Positions 7,985 through 17,622 are shown, numbered from the stretch's first letter. The stretch is DNA of 64,000 nucleotides from Bacillus pumilus (GCF_024498355.1 NZ_CP101833.1:1407001-1471000), one strand, 5' to 3'. Numbers and translations: made by a program. The notes: generated by a model not told the origin, from the sequence alone.

Positions 7985-9179
7985 CTTTCTGGTAATATAG
8001 AGCAATATACACGATCAGGCTGAACAAAGTGATCAAAGGGCCAGCTGTCACAAGCTGATTCCAGAACACACTGCTAAACATGACAACTTGCTCGCTTGCT
8101 TCAAAGGCTCCTGCTGGAAGAGTCATGTCTGATCGAGATACATAAAGAGGTTTGAATAATAAAAAGGCAAAGACAGCTGCATAAATCCCGTGGAGCAAAC
8201 GGGCGAAGAAAAAAGGTTTAAAGCGTATATCGGTTGCCGCCAAAATGCCGGCTACCTGGGCTTGAACAGAGAACCCGCTGAATCCTAAAATAAAGCTGAC
8301 CACAATGGTTTTAGCGAGCAGGGTGACCTCTTGTGACCCCGTTAGCTGACTTCCTAATGTGATTTCAAATAAACCGGCAATCATGGCTAGATCTAATTCT
8401 GGCGGAAGGTGCATCGTTTGCAGCATATATCCGATTCCTATGGAGAGCAGGTCTGTCACATGAACAACTGCCAGCATTTTGCTAAAGACAGAAAATAAGA
8501 TAATAAAGCCGCCAATCATAAAAAGTGTTTGAATGGACGACATGACAGCATCGCTTAAAATTTGGCCGAGCGGTCTTTTCTCTGCGAGTCTTGCTGTATG
8601 AAGGGCGCTGAATGCCTCTTTAAGCGGTGGAAATAAAAATCCCTTCCGGCTTCTAAGATGCGCATCATGCCGCGTTTTATACCCCCGCATCGTCACACCA
8701 ACAGCGAGATTCCCTAAATAATGTGCGCAGGCTAAAACAATCCCTAAAGCTGGGTGATGAAAAAAACCAACAGCCACCGCTCCGAAAATAAACAATGGGT
8801 TCGATGAATTTGTAAATGAAACAAGGCGCTCTGCTTCGATTCTCGTCAGCTGTCCTTCCTGTCTGAGTCTTGTCGTTAATTTAGCGCCAGAAGGAAAGCC
8901 TGAGGCCATTCCCATAGCTAGTACAAATCCGCCTACACCAGGTACTCGAAAGATGGGGCGCATAAATGGCTCTAATAACACCCCGACAAATCTGACAATC
9001 CCGAAACTAATTAATAGCTCGGACAAAATAAAAAAAGGAAGCAATGATGGAAATACAACCTCCCACCACATTGCAAGTCCATTTTTTGACGCTTGCAAAG
9101 AGGCTTGTGGATGTGTAATCACAGTGGCTGTTAAAAAGATAAAAAAAGCAGCGATGAACAGAGTGTTCCATTTTTTCAT
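7971..9179 (-). CDS. ylbJ: Sporulation integral membrane protein YlbJ
   Basis: A 402-residue polytopic protein with about nine hydrophobic segments and nucleoside-recognition (Gate) type motifs (MWWEVVFPSLLPFFILSELL near 38-57; MASGFPSGAKLTTRLR near 90). B. subtilis YlbJ is made in the mother cell under sigma-E and is needed for heat-resistant spores. The ATG follows AAGGGGCGA by six bases. It faces coaD tail to tail and diverges from ylbK. A clear sigma-E promoter was not seen upstream. Confidence 0.88.
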
Positions 9180-9339
9180 GAAGATTTCGCCCCTTGCCGT
9201 TATGATCTATTGGCGAGCTCGTGATCAAAGAAAAAGAAAAAAACTAGCCGAGCCTGTCTTCTATTACTATACGAGCAGAAGGGGCATGTTTAGACCTATA
9301 GATTCGTATATATGCATAGAAAGAGGAGGGTGGATTTTC

Positions 9340-10119
9340 ATGAAGCGACCGGTCATCGGGCTTGCGCTAGGCTCTGGGGGTGCTAGGGGAATGGCGCATA
9401 TCGGAGTTTTATCTAGTCTTGAGAAACAAGGAATTCAGGTGGATATGATTGCTGGAAGCAGTATTGGCGCACTTGTTGGGAGCTTTTATGCGGCGGGACA
9501 AGACGTAGAAAAAATGAAAAAACTTGCACTTGTCTTCAGAAGAAAGTATTATGCTGACTATACACTGCCAAAAATCGGTCTTTTAAAAGGAAATCGAATT
9601 TTGCAGCTGATCCACACGTTTACATATGGGAAAAAAATCGAGGAATTGCGAATGCCTCTTGCGATTGTCGCCTGTAACCTCGAGACAGGGGAGAAGGTTG
9701 TGTTCAAAGAAGGGTCTGTCTCACAAGCAGTCAGAGCGAGCATTAGCATTCCGGGTGTGTTTGTTCCGCACGAAATGGGTGGCAGACAATTAGTAGATGG
9801 AGCGGTTGTTGACCGCATTCCTGTGTCTGTTTTAAAAGAAATGGGGGCAGACCTCATTATCGCCTCTGATGTATCAAGGGTGAAAAAAACAGAAAAGGCG
9901 ACGAGATTATCGGATGTGATTATGCAAAGTTTGGACATCCTTCAAAATGAATTGGTTCGTCATCAAACCATTCACGCAGATCTCATGATCCGGCCGAGGC
10001 TTGAAACATATAGCTCTAGTGCGTTTACACAGGTTCAAGAGATGATTGAAGCAGGTGAGCTCGCCGCAGACCAACTAAAAGGGAAACTGAAAGATGTCAT
10101 TGATAAATGGGAGTGTTAA
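9340..10119 (+). CDS. ylbK: Patatin-like phospholipase family protein YlbK
   Basis: A 259-residue patatin-type alpha/beta hydrolase. It has the oxyanion loop [12 protein letters not shown] (about residues 11-22), the nucleophile elbow AGSSIGA (Ser near residue 41) and the catalytic Asp in [11 protein letters not shown] (near 150). Substrate is unknown; related rssA/YlbK proteins are predicted esterases. The frame is open far upstream (to 8953) but ATG 9340 follows AGGAGGG by nine bases and gives the family length. ylbL begins five bases after its stop. Confidence 0.9.
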   Translation: MKRPVIGLALGSGGARGMAHIGVLSSLEKQGIQVDMIAGSSIGALVGSFYAAGQDVEKMKKLALVFRRKYYADYTLPKIGLLKGNRILQLIHTFTYGKKIEELRMPLAIVACNLETGEKVVFKEGSVSQAVRASISIPGVFVPHEMGGRQLVDGAVVDRIPVSVLKEMGADLIIASDVSRVKKTEKATRLSDVIMQSLDILQNELVRHQTIHADLMIRPRLETYSSSAFTQVQEMIEAGELAADQLKGKLKDVIDKWEC

Positions 10120-10123
10120 TCGA

Positions 10124-11152
10124 ATGAAAAAATTGAATATTCGCTGGCTCAGCTTTTTTGTGGTTGTCCTTGTATTATTTGGCTTAACCTTTGTTAAACT
10201 GCCGTATTACGTGACAAAGCCTGGTGATGCAACAGAGATTGCTCCGCACATTAAAGTAGACGGAGCATATGGCGAGAAGGGCAGCTTCTCTCTTATGACC
10301 ATTAAAGTAGGTCCAGCAAACCCATATACGTATTTGCTTGCAAAAATGAACAAGTATGACGAGATCGTCCCGGAAGAAAACATTAAAGCGGACGGAGAAT
10401 CGGATGAAGATTATATGAAACGACAGCTTCAACTGATGAAAAGCTCTCAAGAAAATGCCATGATTGCAGCATATACAAAAGCAGGAAAAAAAGTAGATTA
10501 TACGTTTAAAGGGGTATATGCGAGCTACGTGATGAAAGGGATGCCTGCTTACGGAAAAATTGAAGTTGGCGACCGGATCAAAAGCGTTGATGGCAAGACC
10601 TATGATTCAGCTGATAAAATGGTTTCATATATCAGCAGTAAAAAAGCAGGCACATCTGTGCGCTTTGTCCTTGAACGAAACGGTAAAGAAATCACACAGC
10701 AAGTGACGTTAAAACCATTTAAAGAAGAGCCGAAACGAGTCGGAATAGGTGTGTCATTGTTTACAGACCGTCATGTGAAAGTGTCACCTGCGATTAAAGT
10801 AGATATTGAAAATATCGGCGGTCCATCAGCAGGCTTAATGATGTCGCTTGAAATTTATAACCAGCTGACAAAAGAAGACGAAACACATGGCTATGCGATT
10901 GCGGGGACTGGAACGATTGACGCCGATGGAACGGTCGGCCCAATTGGTGGGATCGATCAAAAGGTTGTGGCAGCAGATAAAGCAGGAAAAGACATATTCT
11001 TTGCGCCAAACGATAAAGGCGATCCAAACTCAGACTACCAAAATGCAGTCAAAACAGTGAAAGATATTAAAAGTGATATGAAAATTGTCCCTGTAGATAC
11101 AATGCAAGATGCACTGAACTATTTAAACAAATTAAAAGAGAAAGCGTCATAA
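10124..11152 (+). CDS. ylbL: PDZ/Lon-type membrane protease YlbL
   Basis: A 342-residue protein with one N-terminal membrane anchor (about residues 7-27), a PDZ domain (about 130-205, [22 protein letters not shown]) and a C-terminal Lon S16-type catalytic domain. The nucleophile is in [13 protein letters not shown] (Ser near 234) and the Lys partner is in [15 protein letters not shown] (near 280). In B. subtilis YlbL helps degrade the SOS division inhibitor YneA. ATG 10124 is chosen over 10094 because it gives MKKLNIRW and the family length. The ribosome site lies inside the ylbK end. Confidence 0.9.
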   Translation: MKKLNIRWLSFFVVVLVLFGLTFVKLPYYVTKPGDATEIAPHIKVDGAYGEKGSFSLMTIKVGPANPYTYLLAKMNKYDEIVPEENIKADGESDEDYMKRQLQLMKSSQENAMIAAYTKAGKKVDYTFKGVYASYVMKGMPAYGKIEVGDRIKSVDGKTYDSADKMVSYISSKKAGTSVRFVLERNGKEITQQVTLKPFKEEPKRVGIGVSLFTDRHVKVSPAIKVDIENIGGPSAGLMMSLEIYNQLTKEDETHGYAIAGTGTIDADGTVGPIGGIDQKVVAADKAGKDIFFAPNDKGDPNSDYQNAVKTVKDIKSDMKIVPVDTMQDALNYLNKLKEKAS

Positions 11153-11156
11153 GAAA

Positions 11157-11182
11157 AGAGCAGCCCACACCAAGGCTGCTCT
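11157..11182 (+). terminator. Hairpin after ylbL, first copy
   Basis: AGAGCAGCC (11157-11165), 8-nt loop CACACCAA, GGCTGCTCT (11174-11182). No T run follows. A near-identical hairpin recurs at 11358-11383. Confidence 0.6.
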
Positions 11183-11184
11183 CA

Positions 11185-11315
11185 GCGTGTAGACAAACCC
11201 TCGCATTCTTTGTCAGTCCTGCGTGCCGGTGCTCACGAATGTCAAATTCGCTCCGCTCCGGTACTCGTCCTTCCTATACTGCAAAGGTTTTCTATCACGC
11301 TGAAAAGAAGACAAA
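11185..11315 (-). repeat. Dispersed intergenic repeat, copy 2 (about 131 nt)
   Basis: Reverse complement of the element at 2212-2341, about 85% identical by eye. Shared blocks include GCGTGTAGACAAACCCTCGC, CACGAATGTCAAATTCG and GGTACTCGTCCTTCCTA. It also lies between convergent genes (ylbL and tmcAL), also bracketed by duplicated terminator hairpins. One end runs into a perfect 16-bp stem (11310-11348) that copy 1 lacks. No ORF. Confidence 0.75.
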
Positions 11316-11348
11316 GGGCTAAAATAAAGGTCATTTTAGCCCTTTGTC
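11310..11348. terminator. Perfect 16-bp hairpin at the edge of the repeat
   Basis: GACAAAGGGCTAAAAT (11310-11325), loop AAAGGTC, perfect complementary arm 11333-11348. The outer six bases belong to the repeat element. It would be a strong RNA hairpin on either strand but has no T run directly after it. Confidence 0.6.
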
Positions 11349-11357
11349 AATAATCTG

Positions 11358-11387
11358 AGAGCAGCCCTCATCAAGGCTGCTCTTTTC
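11358..11387 (-). terminator. Hairpin after tmcAL, second copy
   Basis: AGAGCAGCC (11358-11366), loop CTCATCAA, GGCTGCTCT (11375-11383), then TTTC on the plus strand. Differs from 11157-11182 only in two loop bases. Confidence 0.6.
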
Positions 11388-12635
11388 TTATCGAGAGAGA
11401 AAGAGATCAGTCTCTTCATCATATCTGATCGGTGAGGTTTTAAACTCTGCTTCCGTTAGTTCCGTTTGCATTGGCTCACAGATGGGAAGGCTGAAGACGC
11501 GGGAAGCGCGAATGTCAAGATCAAGTGCGGGATGTGAAAAGGAAGACAGCTTGCTCACAAGCGGTACGTCCAATTCTTTTTTCACAAGAGATAAGTATTG
11601 CTGCCCTCTCTTTGACATACCGAGTAAACGAATATAGGGCGCTTTTTTCTCTTTCAGCAGCTCATGCATTGCGGTTTTTTTCACTCTCATTAAGAGGTGC
11701 GTATTCATTCGCTGTAACCTTGTCCACGTATATCGTTTTGTTTTCACAAGTGATAGATATTCTTCATAGGAGGACGCGTGTGTGATCGCCTTTTGCATGC
11801 GGTGTTCGATGCCTTCTTCGATTTCATAGATGTCTTCTAGTTCAGCCGTTTCCATTGTGTGAAAGACATGTTTTAAGAAGCTAAAATAAGCTTCTTGCGT
11901 ATGTAAAAGACCGTATGAAGAATGATAGTTGTGTAATTGCTTTAAAGTAGCGTCCGGGAGATAGGGTGTGACCGCTTCAAATGAGCCGTGCACTTTTAAG
12001 GCTTTTCGAATACTTGTTGCGCTTGCGATTTTCTGATTTACAGGAAGTTCTTCATCATGATAATCAGATGCCATTCTCACAGAGGTAAAAGGCTGCATGT
12101 GAGGGGATCGCTCTAAGATGGCCTTTACATAATGGAAGCCTAAAATGTTATTCGGTTTAGACAAATCCAGTAAGTGGTCAAGGGAAATGGCCTCTTGAAA
12201 CGCAGCAGCAGCAGCCGCCGGATAACTAAGACCTTCTTTGACCTTCTCTTTTGTTAAAAGGTCAATCTCTGCCTTTTTCTCATGCCAAGCATGAGCTGTG
12301 CGCTCAAATACGTTGATGTCCCCATCCTCACTTCCGAAAAAAAGAGTGCGGCATTTTAAAGCGTCTAGGATGGACACAGCACCATTTGCAAAGGTTTCTG
12401 CCTTTTGCACAGCGTATATGTATGGAAGCTCACATACAATGTCTACACCGTTTTGCAGTGCCATTTTTGTACGTGCCCATTTTGAGACGATTGCAGGCTC
12501 ACCGCGCTGGAGGAAGGAACCGCTCATGACGGCAATGGCAACATCTGAGGAGGTTTGTTTTTTCGCCTGACGAACATGATAGGCATGTCCATAATGAAAT
12601 GGATTGTACTCTACAACGACTCCCACTGATTTCAA
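11388..12635 (-). CDS. tmcAL: tRNA(Met) cytidine acetate ligase TmcAL
   Basis: A 415-residue enzyme that makes N4-acetylcytidine at the wobble position of elongator tRNA-Met from acetate and ATP. The nucleotidyltransferase motif EYNPFHYGHAYH (HxGH type) is at residues 7-18, followed by AVMSGSFLQRGEPAI near 40. The frame is open to 12815, but TTG 12635 follows AAAGGCGG and gives MKSVGVVVEYNPFHYGH and the B. subtilis YlbM length of 415. Convergent to ylbL, divergent from ylbN. Confidence 0.9.
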   Translation of the reverse strand: MKSVGVVVEYNPFHYGHAYHVRQAKKQTSSDVAIAVMSGSFLQRGEPAIVSKWARTKMALQNGVDIVCELPYIYAVQKAETFANGAVSILDALKCRTLFFGSEDGDINVFERTAHAWHEKKAEIDLLTKEKVKEGLSYPAAAAAAFQEAISLDHLLDLSKPNNILGFHYVKAILERSPHMQPFTSVRMASDYHDEELPVNQKIASATSIRKALKVHGSFEAVTPYLPDATLKQLHNYHSSYGLLHTQEAYFSFLKHVFHTMETAELEDIYEIEEGIEHRMQKAITHASSYEEYLSLVKTKRYTWTRLQRMNTHLLMRVKKTAMHELLKEKKAPYIRLLGMSKRGQQYLSLVKKELDVPLVSKLSSFSHPALDLDIRASRVFSLPICEPMQTELTEAEFKTSPIRYDEETDLFLSR

Positions 12636-12783
12636 TAGATGTTCCGCCTTTCTTGCTATGGTTAAATGGTCTATGCTACAGTAGCATAAGGGAAAAATGA
12701 AGCCCATTTTTTTCAGTGTAGGCATTCCGAGAACTGATGTCAAACAACCCTCTGACATCACAAAGGACTGTAAAGAAAAAATA

Positions 12784-12812
12784 TTGACAAATAGCATGAT
12801 GAAAGCTATAAT
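12784..12812 (+). promoter_or_regulatory. Consensus sigma-A promoter of ylbN-rpmF
   Basis: TTGACA (12784-12789), exactly 17 bp, TATAAT (12807-12812). Both hexamers match the consensus fully. The ylbN start is 30 bases downstream. A very strong promoter is in line with the ribosomal protein gene in this operon. Confidence 0.85.
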
Positions 12813-12841
12813 CATGTTTGTTGCTCTTAGAGGTGATACAA

Positions 12842-13360
12842 TTGAAATGGACAGTTTATCAGTTACATCAAAAAGCTAAAAACAGCTTCGATTTTCATGA
12901 GACGGTTGACTTAAATGAACTTACTAGCCTTCATTCAGATATACGTCGCATTTCACCAGTAGAGGTGAAAGGGACTGGAGTGATCGAATCAAAGCAAGTC
13001 GCATTTGATTTAACCATCACAGGTGAAATGACATTGCCTTGTTCAAGAACGCTTGTTGATGTAAATTATCCATTTGCGATTTCAACGAAAGAACTATTTG
13101 TACTTCATAAGACAGACGATATAGAAGATGAAGACGTTTCCGTTGTAGAAGACGATATCATCGACTTAACGCCTATCGTCAAGGAAGAAATACTTCTTGA
13201 AGTGCCGATGCAAATCTTTTGCGACCAAACAGACGTAAAAGGTGCTGCACCACAAGAAGGTAATGACTGGGCGGTCATTTCGGAAGATGCACATCAAAAC
13301 CGAATCGATCCGCGTCTGGAAGGCTTGAAGAAGCTCTTAGAAGAAAATAATGAATCTTAA
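12842..13360 (+). CDS. ylbN: DUF177 (YceD-type) protein YlbN
   Basis: A 172-residue acidic protein of the DUF177/YceD family, almost always encoded just upstream of rpmF and thought to act in ribosomal RNA metabolism. Conserved parts: VKGTGVIESKQVAFDLTITGEMTLPCSRTL (about residues 42-71, one Cys) and the acidic C-terminal DPRLEGLKKLLEE. TTG 12842 is selected: AGAGGTGAT lies upstream and it gives MKWTVYQLHQKAKN and the B. subtilis length. rpmF follows 21 bases after the stop. Confidence 0.88.
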   Translation: MKWTVYQLHQKAKNSFDFHETVDLNELTSLHSDIRRISPVEVKGTGVIESKQVAFDLTITGEMTLPCSRTLVDVNYPFAISTKELFVLHKTDDIEDEDVSVVEDDIIDLTPIVKEEILLEVPMQIFCDQTDVKGAAPQEGNDWAVISEDAHQNRIDPRLEGLKKLLEENNES

Positions 13361-13381
13361 CTCTTTAAGGAGGTGGGAATA

Positions 13382-13555
13382 ATGGCTGTACCTTTTAGAA
13401 GAACTTCTAAAATGAAAAAAAGATTGCGTCGTACGCATTTCAAACTACAAGTACCTGGTATGGTAGCTTGCCCAGAATGCGGTGAAATGAAAATTTCTCA
13501 TCGTGTCTGCAAATCTTGCGGAACATACAAAGGCAAAGACGTAAAAAGCAACTAA
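13382..13555 (+). CDS. rpmF: 50S ribosomal protein L32
   Basis: A 57-residue zinc-ribbon ribosomal protein of the large subunit. It starts [19 protein letters not shown] and has two CxxC knuckles (CPEC, CKSC), so it is the zinc-binding (C+) form. ATG 13382 follows GGAGGTGGGAATA; the upstream in-frame ATG 13373 lies inside the ribosome site. Co-transcribed with ylbN. A terminator follows. Confidence 0.97.
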   Translation: MAVPFRRTSKMKKRLRRTHFKLQVPGMVACPECGEMKISHRVCKSCGTYKGKDVKSN

Positions 13556-13561
13556 TGTATA

Positions 13562-13600
13562 AAAAAGCGTGAGGGAATCTTCCCTTGCGTTTTTTTATTT
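13562..13600 (+). terminator. Terminator after rpmF
   Basis: AAAGCG-TGAGGGAA pairs with TTCCCTTGCGTTT around a tight loop with one mismatch, then seven T. Confidence 0.8.
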
Positions 13601-13631
13601 GTCTATTTTTTAGGTTTCTCTCCTGCAAATA

Positions 13632-13660
13632 GTCTATCTACTCTAGTAGGCGCATATGAT
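13632..13660 (+). promoter_or_regulatory. Possible sigma-E promoter of gerR
   Basis: GTCTATC (13632-13638), 14 bp, CATATGAT (13653-13660), resembling the sigma-E pattern (KMATATT, CATACAHT). gerR is a sigma-E gene in B. subtilis. The same eight-base -10 word occurs before spoVD. Confidence 0.35.
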
Positions 13661-13690
13661 GTGGTATTCAGATTCAGGGGGGATGATTAA

Positions 13691-14230
13691 TTGACGATTA
13701 CAAGGCAGGACGCATGGACACAAGATGAAGATTTACTATTAGCAGAAGTCGTCTTAAGACATATTCGAGATGGAGGGACCCAGCTTTCCGCATTTGAGGA
13801 AGTCGGGAAAGCACTGTCAAGAACAGCTGCAGCATGTGGATTCAGGTGGAATTCTTACGTCAGAAAACAGTATCAAGCAGGCATTGAACTGGCGAAAAAA
13901 CAGCGGAAAGAACTGCGTAAAAAGATCGGTATTCATTCCTCAGGTTTACCACAGCATGCGTTAACAATAGAGGAGAAGACATCTTCAGATCATGCTGAAT
14001 TGACCCTTCGAGAAGTGATTCAGTTTTTAGAGCAGCTTGAGAAAGAGCCTTCTGGTCCCGCCTATTTACGCGAGGAGCTAAAGGATGCACATCATCAATT
14101 AAAGGCGCTCACAGAAGAAAATGAACACTTGAAGCGCCAATTGAAAATGACAGAAGAAGATTACCGGGCACTCATTGGTATTGTTGAAAGAGTCAAACAG
14201 AATATCAGCTTAAAAGACTACGCAAAATAA
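13691..14230 (+). CDS. gerR: RsfA/GerR-family sporulation transcription factor
   Basis: A 179-residue DNA-binding protein. The N-terminal SANT/Myb-like helix-turn-helix (residues 5-60: [17 protein letters not shown]...[19 protein letters not shown]) is followed by a C-terminal coiled coil (about 110-165, Glu/Leu/Lys-rich). In B. subtilis GerR (YlbO) acts in the mother cell and modulates sigma-E genes. TTG 13691 follows the GGGGGG-type ribosome site. Convergent to ylbP with a shared terminator. Confidence 0.85.
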   Translation: MTITRQDAWTQDEDLLLAEVVLRHIRDGGTQLSAFEEVGKALSRTAAACGFRWNSYVRKQYQAGIELAKKQRKELRKKIGIHSSGLPQHALTIEEKTSSDHAELTLREVIQFLEQLEKEPSGPAYLREELKDAHHQLKALTEENEHLKRQLKMTEEDYRALIGIVERVKQNISLKDYAK

Positions 14231-14231
14231 G

Positions 14232-14269
14232 AAAACGCCCCTCACAGATGAAAGGAGGGGCGTTTTGTC
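14232..14269. terminator. Bidirectional terminator between gerR and ylbP
   Basis: AAAACGCCCCTC (14232-14243) pairs perfectly with GAGGGGCGTTTT (14255-14266) around an 11-nt loop. Confidence 0.88.
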
Positions 14270-14277
14270 ATCAACCA

Positions 14278-14757
14278 TTAAGCTGATTCACCTGTATTCT
14301 TTTTGATATGTGCGGGCTCCCAAATGAGTGGATTTTCACCTTTATCGCGTTCCATATCATATTTTACCGCTTCAAAACCCATTTTATCCCAAAAGCCAGC
14401 AGATTTGACGCGTGGATTCGTTCGAATCGGCAATCCGAAAGATTTGGCGAATTCGACAAGTGCTTCGCCGTACCCTTTGCGCTGATACCCAGGAAGCACT
14501 TCTAGCTTCCACAGCTCTAAATAATCATGGTTGTGGTCAAAATACGTAGTCGTCGAGCCATCCACTTGATATAGGCTCATACGTGCCACAAGCTTATCTC
14601 CAAAATAAATCCCGTAAAATGGAGAGTTGCTGTCATTTTCAATCATATTGCTTTCAAGGTCTTCAAGCATTGAAAGTTCTTGTATGCCGTATTCCTTAAA
14701 TTGTTTAAATTCCTCTAATGTTTTGTAATTAATTAGAAGACGTTTTACTTGTGTCAT
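14278..14757 (-). CDS. ylbP: GNAT-family N-acetyltransferase YlbP
   Basis: A 159-residue protein of the GNAT fold. The acetyl-CoA pyrophosphate loop is in LEVLPGYQRKGYGEALVEFAKSFG (about residues 92-115, motif QRKGYG). Substrate unknown. The ATG at 14757 lies after AAGGGGGAAGATCAC and gives MTQVKRLLINYK, matching the B. subtilis protein; an upstream in-frame ATG at 14778 has no ribosome site. Divergent from panE over an AT-rich 210-base gap. Confidence 0.85.
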   Translation of the reverse strand: MTQVKRLLINYKTLEEFKQFKEYGIQELSMLEDLESNMIENDSNSPFYGIYFGDKLVARMSLYQVDGSTTTYFDHNHDYLELWKLEVLPGYQRKGYGEALVEFAKSFGLPIRTNPRVKSAGFWDKMGFEAVKYDMERDKGENPLIWEPAHIKKNTGESA

Positions 14758-14897
14758 GTGATCTTCCCCCTTACACACATAATGTCGACAGTGATGTCTT
14801 TGAATGCGTTTTCATCCCATCCGCCTAAAAAAGTTTTTACACTTATTATTATAGTTTTTAAATTAAAAAAATTCAATCATAGTGCGTCATCTGCTTT

Positions 14898-14925
14898 TTG
14901 CATCATGACATGAAACTGTTAAAAT
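14898..14925 (+). promoter_or_regulatory. Possible promoter of panE
   Basis: TTGCAT (14898-14903), 16 bp, TAAAAT (14920-14925), about 40 bases before the panE start. Confidence 0.4.
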
Positions 14926-14967
14926 AGTGGATATGATGAAGTAAACAGAAAAAGGGAAGTGCGGCAG

Positions 14968-15867
14968 TTGAAAATTGGAATCATTGGCGGAGGTGCGATT
15001 GGTCTGCTTTGTGCCAGTTATTTATCACAGCATCATGACATTACCGTATTCACAAGAAGAAACGAACAGGCAGAAGAGATTCGAGCGTCAGGAATTGAAC
15101 GAATGGTGAGAGGAGAAACGTTTAGGGCAGTTGTCCATGCACAGACAGGGGTAAAAGGGGTATTTGATCTACTCATTGTGACAGTGAAATATCATCATTT
15201 GCAAGATGTACTGGACGAACTATCGGCATTACCTCATCAGAGGATCTTATTTTTGCAGAACGGAATGGCCCACCTATTAGACTTAGAGAACTGGAAAACG
15301 GCACATCAATTATATATAGGTGTGGTAGAGCATGGCGCAATGAAGGTGTCAGATCATGCAGTCGCTCATATAGGTATTGGTGTCATAAAGTGGGGGGCAT
15401 TTCATCATAAGGAAGCAGCAGATGTGAAGAATGAATTGAATGAGACATCAGCCCATTTTCAGATGGTCTATACAGATGAATGGAAAAAGGTGCTGGAGGA
15501 AAAACTGCTTGTCAATGTCTGTATTAATCCGCTGACGGCTTTATTACATGTGAAAAATGGGGAACTGATCGCAAATTCCTCATATGAATACATGATGAAA
15601 TGTGCATTTGAAGAAGCTGTTTCCATTTTAGGCTTGTCTGAAAAGGGGCGGCTCTGGTCTCATGTGGTCTCTATTTGTGATAAAACGGCCGCTAATCAAT
15701 CGTCGATGCTTCAAGATATCGTAAAAGGCCGCCAAACCGAAAGAAAAGCCATCGTTGGCTATCTTTTAAAACAGGCCCAGGCTCAAGAGATTCTGGCGCC
15801 ATATCTTGCTTTCTTCAATAGAAGCTTGGAAGTATTGGAAAAAAAGCAAACAAAATCTTTTGAGTGA
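14968..15867 (+). CDS. panE: 2-dehydropantoate 2-reductase
   Basis: A 299-residue NADPH-dependent reductase that converts ketopantoate to pantoate in vitamin B5 and CoA synthesis. Rossmann motif IGIIGGGAIGLLCASYL at residues 2-18; catalytic-type Lys in VKYHHLQD and NPLTALLHVKNGEL near 185-198. TTG 14968 is chosen because AAAGGGAAG ends about nine bases before it; GTG 14959 overlaps that site. Called ylbQ in B. subtilis. bshC follows after 65 bases. Confidence 0.88.
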   Translation: MKIGIIGGGAIGLLCASYLSQHHDITVFTRRNEQAEEIRASGIERMVRGETFRAVVHAQTGVKGVFDLLIVTVKYHHLQDVLDELSALPHQRILFLQNGMAHLLDLENWKTAHQLYIGVVEHGAMKVSDHAVAHIGIGVIKWGAFHHKEAADVKNELNETSAHFQMVYTDEWKKVLEEKLLVNVCINPLTALLHVKNGELIANSSYEYMMKCAFEEAVSILGLSEKGRLWSHVVSICDKTAANQSSMLQDIVKGRQTERKAIVGYLLKQAQAQEILAPYLAFFNRSLEVLEKKQTKSFE

Positions 15868-15932
15868 GCTCATTTACATGCTATACTTTTTTCGGGAAAC
15901 TAACTATTTATTGAAGAAAGGAAGTTCTAAAC

Positions 15933-17552
15933 ATGCAATTGACTGAACTTTCCATCCGAAGTCAGAATTTATTCATACGTGATTATATAGAAGAAAAAAA
16001 AGAGATGACTGCTTTTTTTGATTATGATATACATTCTGAGCACACATGGAAAAAGAGATACGACGATCTCATTGGAAGGAGCTTCCCGCGCGAGGCTTTA
16101 GCGGATTATATGAGCGCATATCACGCAAAGTTTGAATCGGCAGCGATGCGTCAGAACATTGAAAAAATCCGTGATGAACGGAGTGTCATGGTGGTTGGAG
16201 GGCAGCAGGCAGGCCTATTAACAGGACCGCTTTATACCATACATAAAATCATATCGATTATTCAGTTTTCAAAAGAAAAAGAATCAGAGCTTGGCGTTCC
16301 TGTGATTCCGGTCTTTTGGGTAGCTGGTGAGGATCATGACGTAGATGAAATTAATTTTGTGTACACGTCTGGCGAAAAAGGTCCAGTCAAACAAAAGCTG
16401 CCATTACATAGTATCAAAAAAGCTGCTGCGAAAAGAACACCGCTGCATCAGGAGAAAACAGAGAAATGGCTTCGTGATGTGTTTTCAACCTATGAAGAAT
16501 CTGCTTACACAAATGATTTGCTTGATCAGCTTCTTCGATGTTTACGCAAATCACAAACGTTTACTGATTTCTTTGAATGGATTGTGTGCGACCTCTTTGA
16601 AGAAGATGGACTGCTGCTATTTAATTCAGGAGACTTAGGCGTCAAACCACTCGAGCGTATGTTATTTAAGCACATTGTCGAGACAAATGATACGATCACA
16701 GCTCGCCTGAATGAAACGCAGGCTGCCATGAAGCGAGCGGGATATCAGCCGATCATTGAAGCTGGTGACCACCAGGCAAACCTGTTTTACGAATATGATG
16801 AAGAGCGTTTCCTCATTGAAAAAGAGCAGCATCAGTTTTCTGTATCAGAAGTGGGGCTTACGTGGACAAAGGAAGAGCTTTTGCAGGAAGTCGAGGAGCA
16901 CCCAGAAAGGTTTAGCAACAATGTGGTGACGCGCCCCTTGATGCAAGAGACCCTTCTCCCAACACTTGCTTTTATGGCAGGACACGGTGAAGTCAACTAT
17001 TGGGGAGAACTAAAAGGAATTTTTGAACATTTTGAATTAAAGATGGCACCTGTTCTTCCAAGACTGCACGTCACCATTCTTGAAAGGCATATTGACAAAA
17101 AACTGCCGGTCAGAGAACTGTCGGTAGAAGAAGTGCTGACAAACGGAGTAAAAGAAAAGAAGGACGCGCACTTTCAGCAAAGTCTTCCAGACAGCTTCGT
17201 TCAAGCGGTTCAACATGCGAAACGTGAATTAGCAAATGTTCATGGTGCGATGAGACAAGAAGCGCTGGAGATTGAACCGAGCTTTGAGCAGCTTCTAGAG
17301 AAAAATGCCAAATTTATTGAAGACCAACTTCAATTTGTTTATCAAAAGGTGGCTCAGCGCGTGGAAGAGAAGGAAGGATATATCCTTCGCGACTTTGAAC
17401 GGATTGAAAATAGTTTAAAACCACTTGATGCCGTGCAAGAAAGAATTTGGAATATCATGTATTTTTTAAACAAATATGGTCCAGAATTCTTCAAAACATT
17501 CAAAAATATGCCATTTTCATTTCAAAACAAGCAACAAATTGTCAAACTTTGA
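15933..17552 (+). CDS. bshC: Bacillithiol biosynthesis cysteine-adding enzyme BshC
   Basis: A 539-residue protein that adds cysteine to GlcN-malate, the last step of bacillithiol synthesis in low-GC Firmicutes. Family motifs: VVGGQQAGLLTGPLYTIHK (about residues 88-106), FWVAGEDHDVDEINF (about 128-142) and a C-terminal coiled coil (about 415-500). Full family length (539 in B. subtilis). ATG after GAAAGGAAG. It sits between panE and mraZ, the standard Bacillus location (yllA). Confidence 0.93.
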   Translation: MQLTELSIRSQNLFIRDYIEEKKEMTAFFDYDIHSEHTWKKRYDDLIGRSFPREALADYMSAYHAKFESAAMRQNIEKIRDERSVMVVGGQQAGLLTGPLYTIHKIISIIQFSKEKESELGVPVIPVFWVAGEDHDVDEINFVYTSGEKGPVKQKLPLHSIKKAAAKRTPLHQEKTEKWLRDVFSTYEESAYTNDLLDQLLRCLRKSQTFTDFFEWIVCDLFEEDGLLLFNSGDLGVKPLERMLFKHIVETNDTITARLNETQAAMKRAGYQPIIEAGDHQANLFYEYDEERFLIEKEQHQFSVSEVGLTWTKEELLQEVEEHPERFSNNVVTRPLMQETLLPTLAFMAGHGEVNYWGELKGIFEHFELKMAPVLPRLHVTILERHIDKKLPVRELSVEEVLTNGVKEKKDAHFQQSLPDSFVQAVQHAKRELANVHGAMRQEALEIEPSFEQLLEKNAKFIEDQLQFVYQKVAQRVEEKEGYILRDFERIENSLKPLDAVQERIWNIMYFLNKYGPEFFKTFKNMPFSFQNKQQIVKL

Positions 17553-17567
17553 AATAAAGTTTTAATG

Positions 17568-17596
17568 AACCCTGAATAGTTCAGGGTTTTTTTTTA
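17568..17596 (+). terminator. Terminator after bshC
   Basis: AACCCTGAA (17568-17576), loop TAG, TTCAGGGTT (17580-17588), then T9. Confidence 0.9.
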
Positions 17597-17622
17597 TGTA
17601 GAAACAGTGTAAAATAAGTTTT

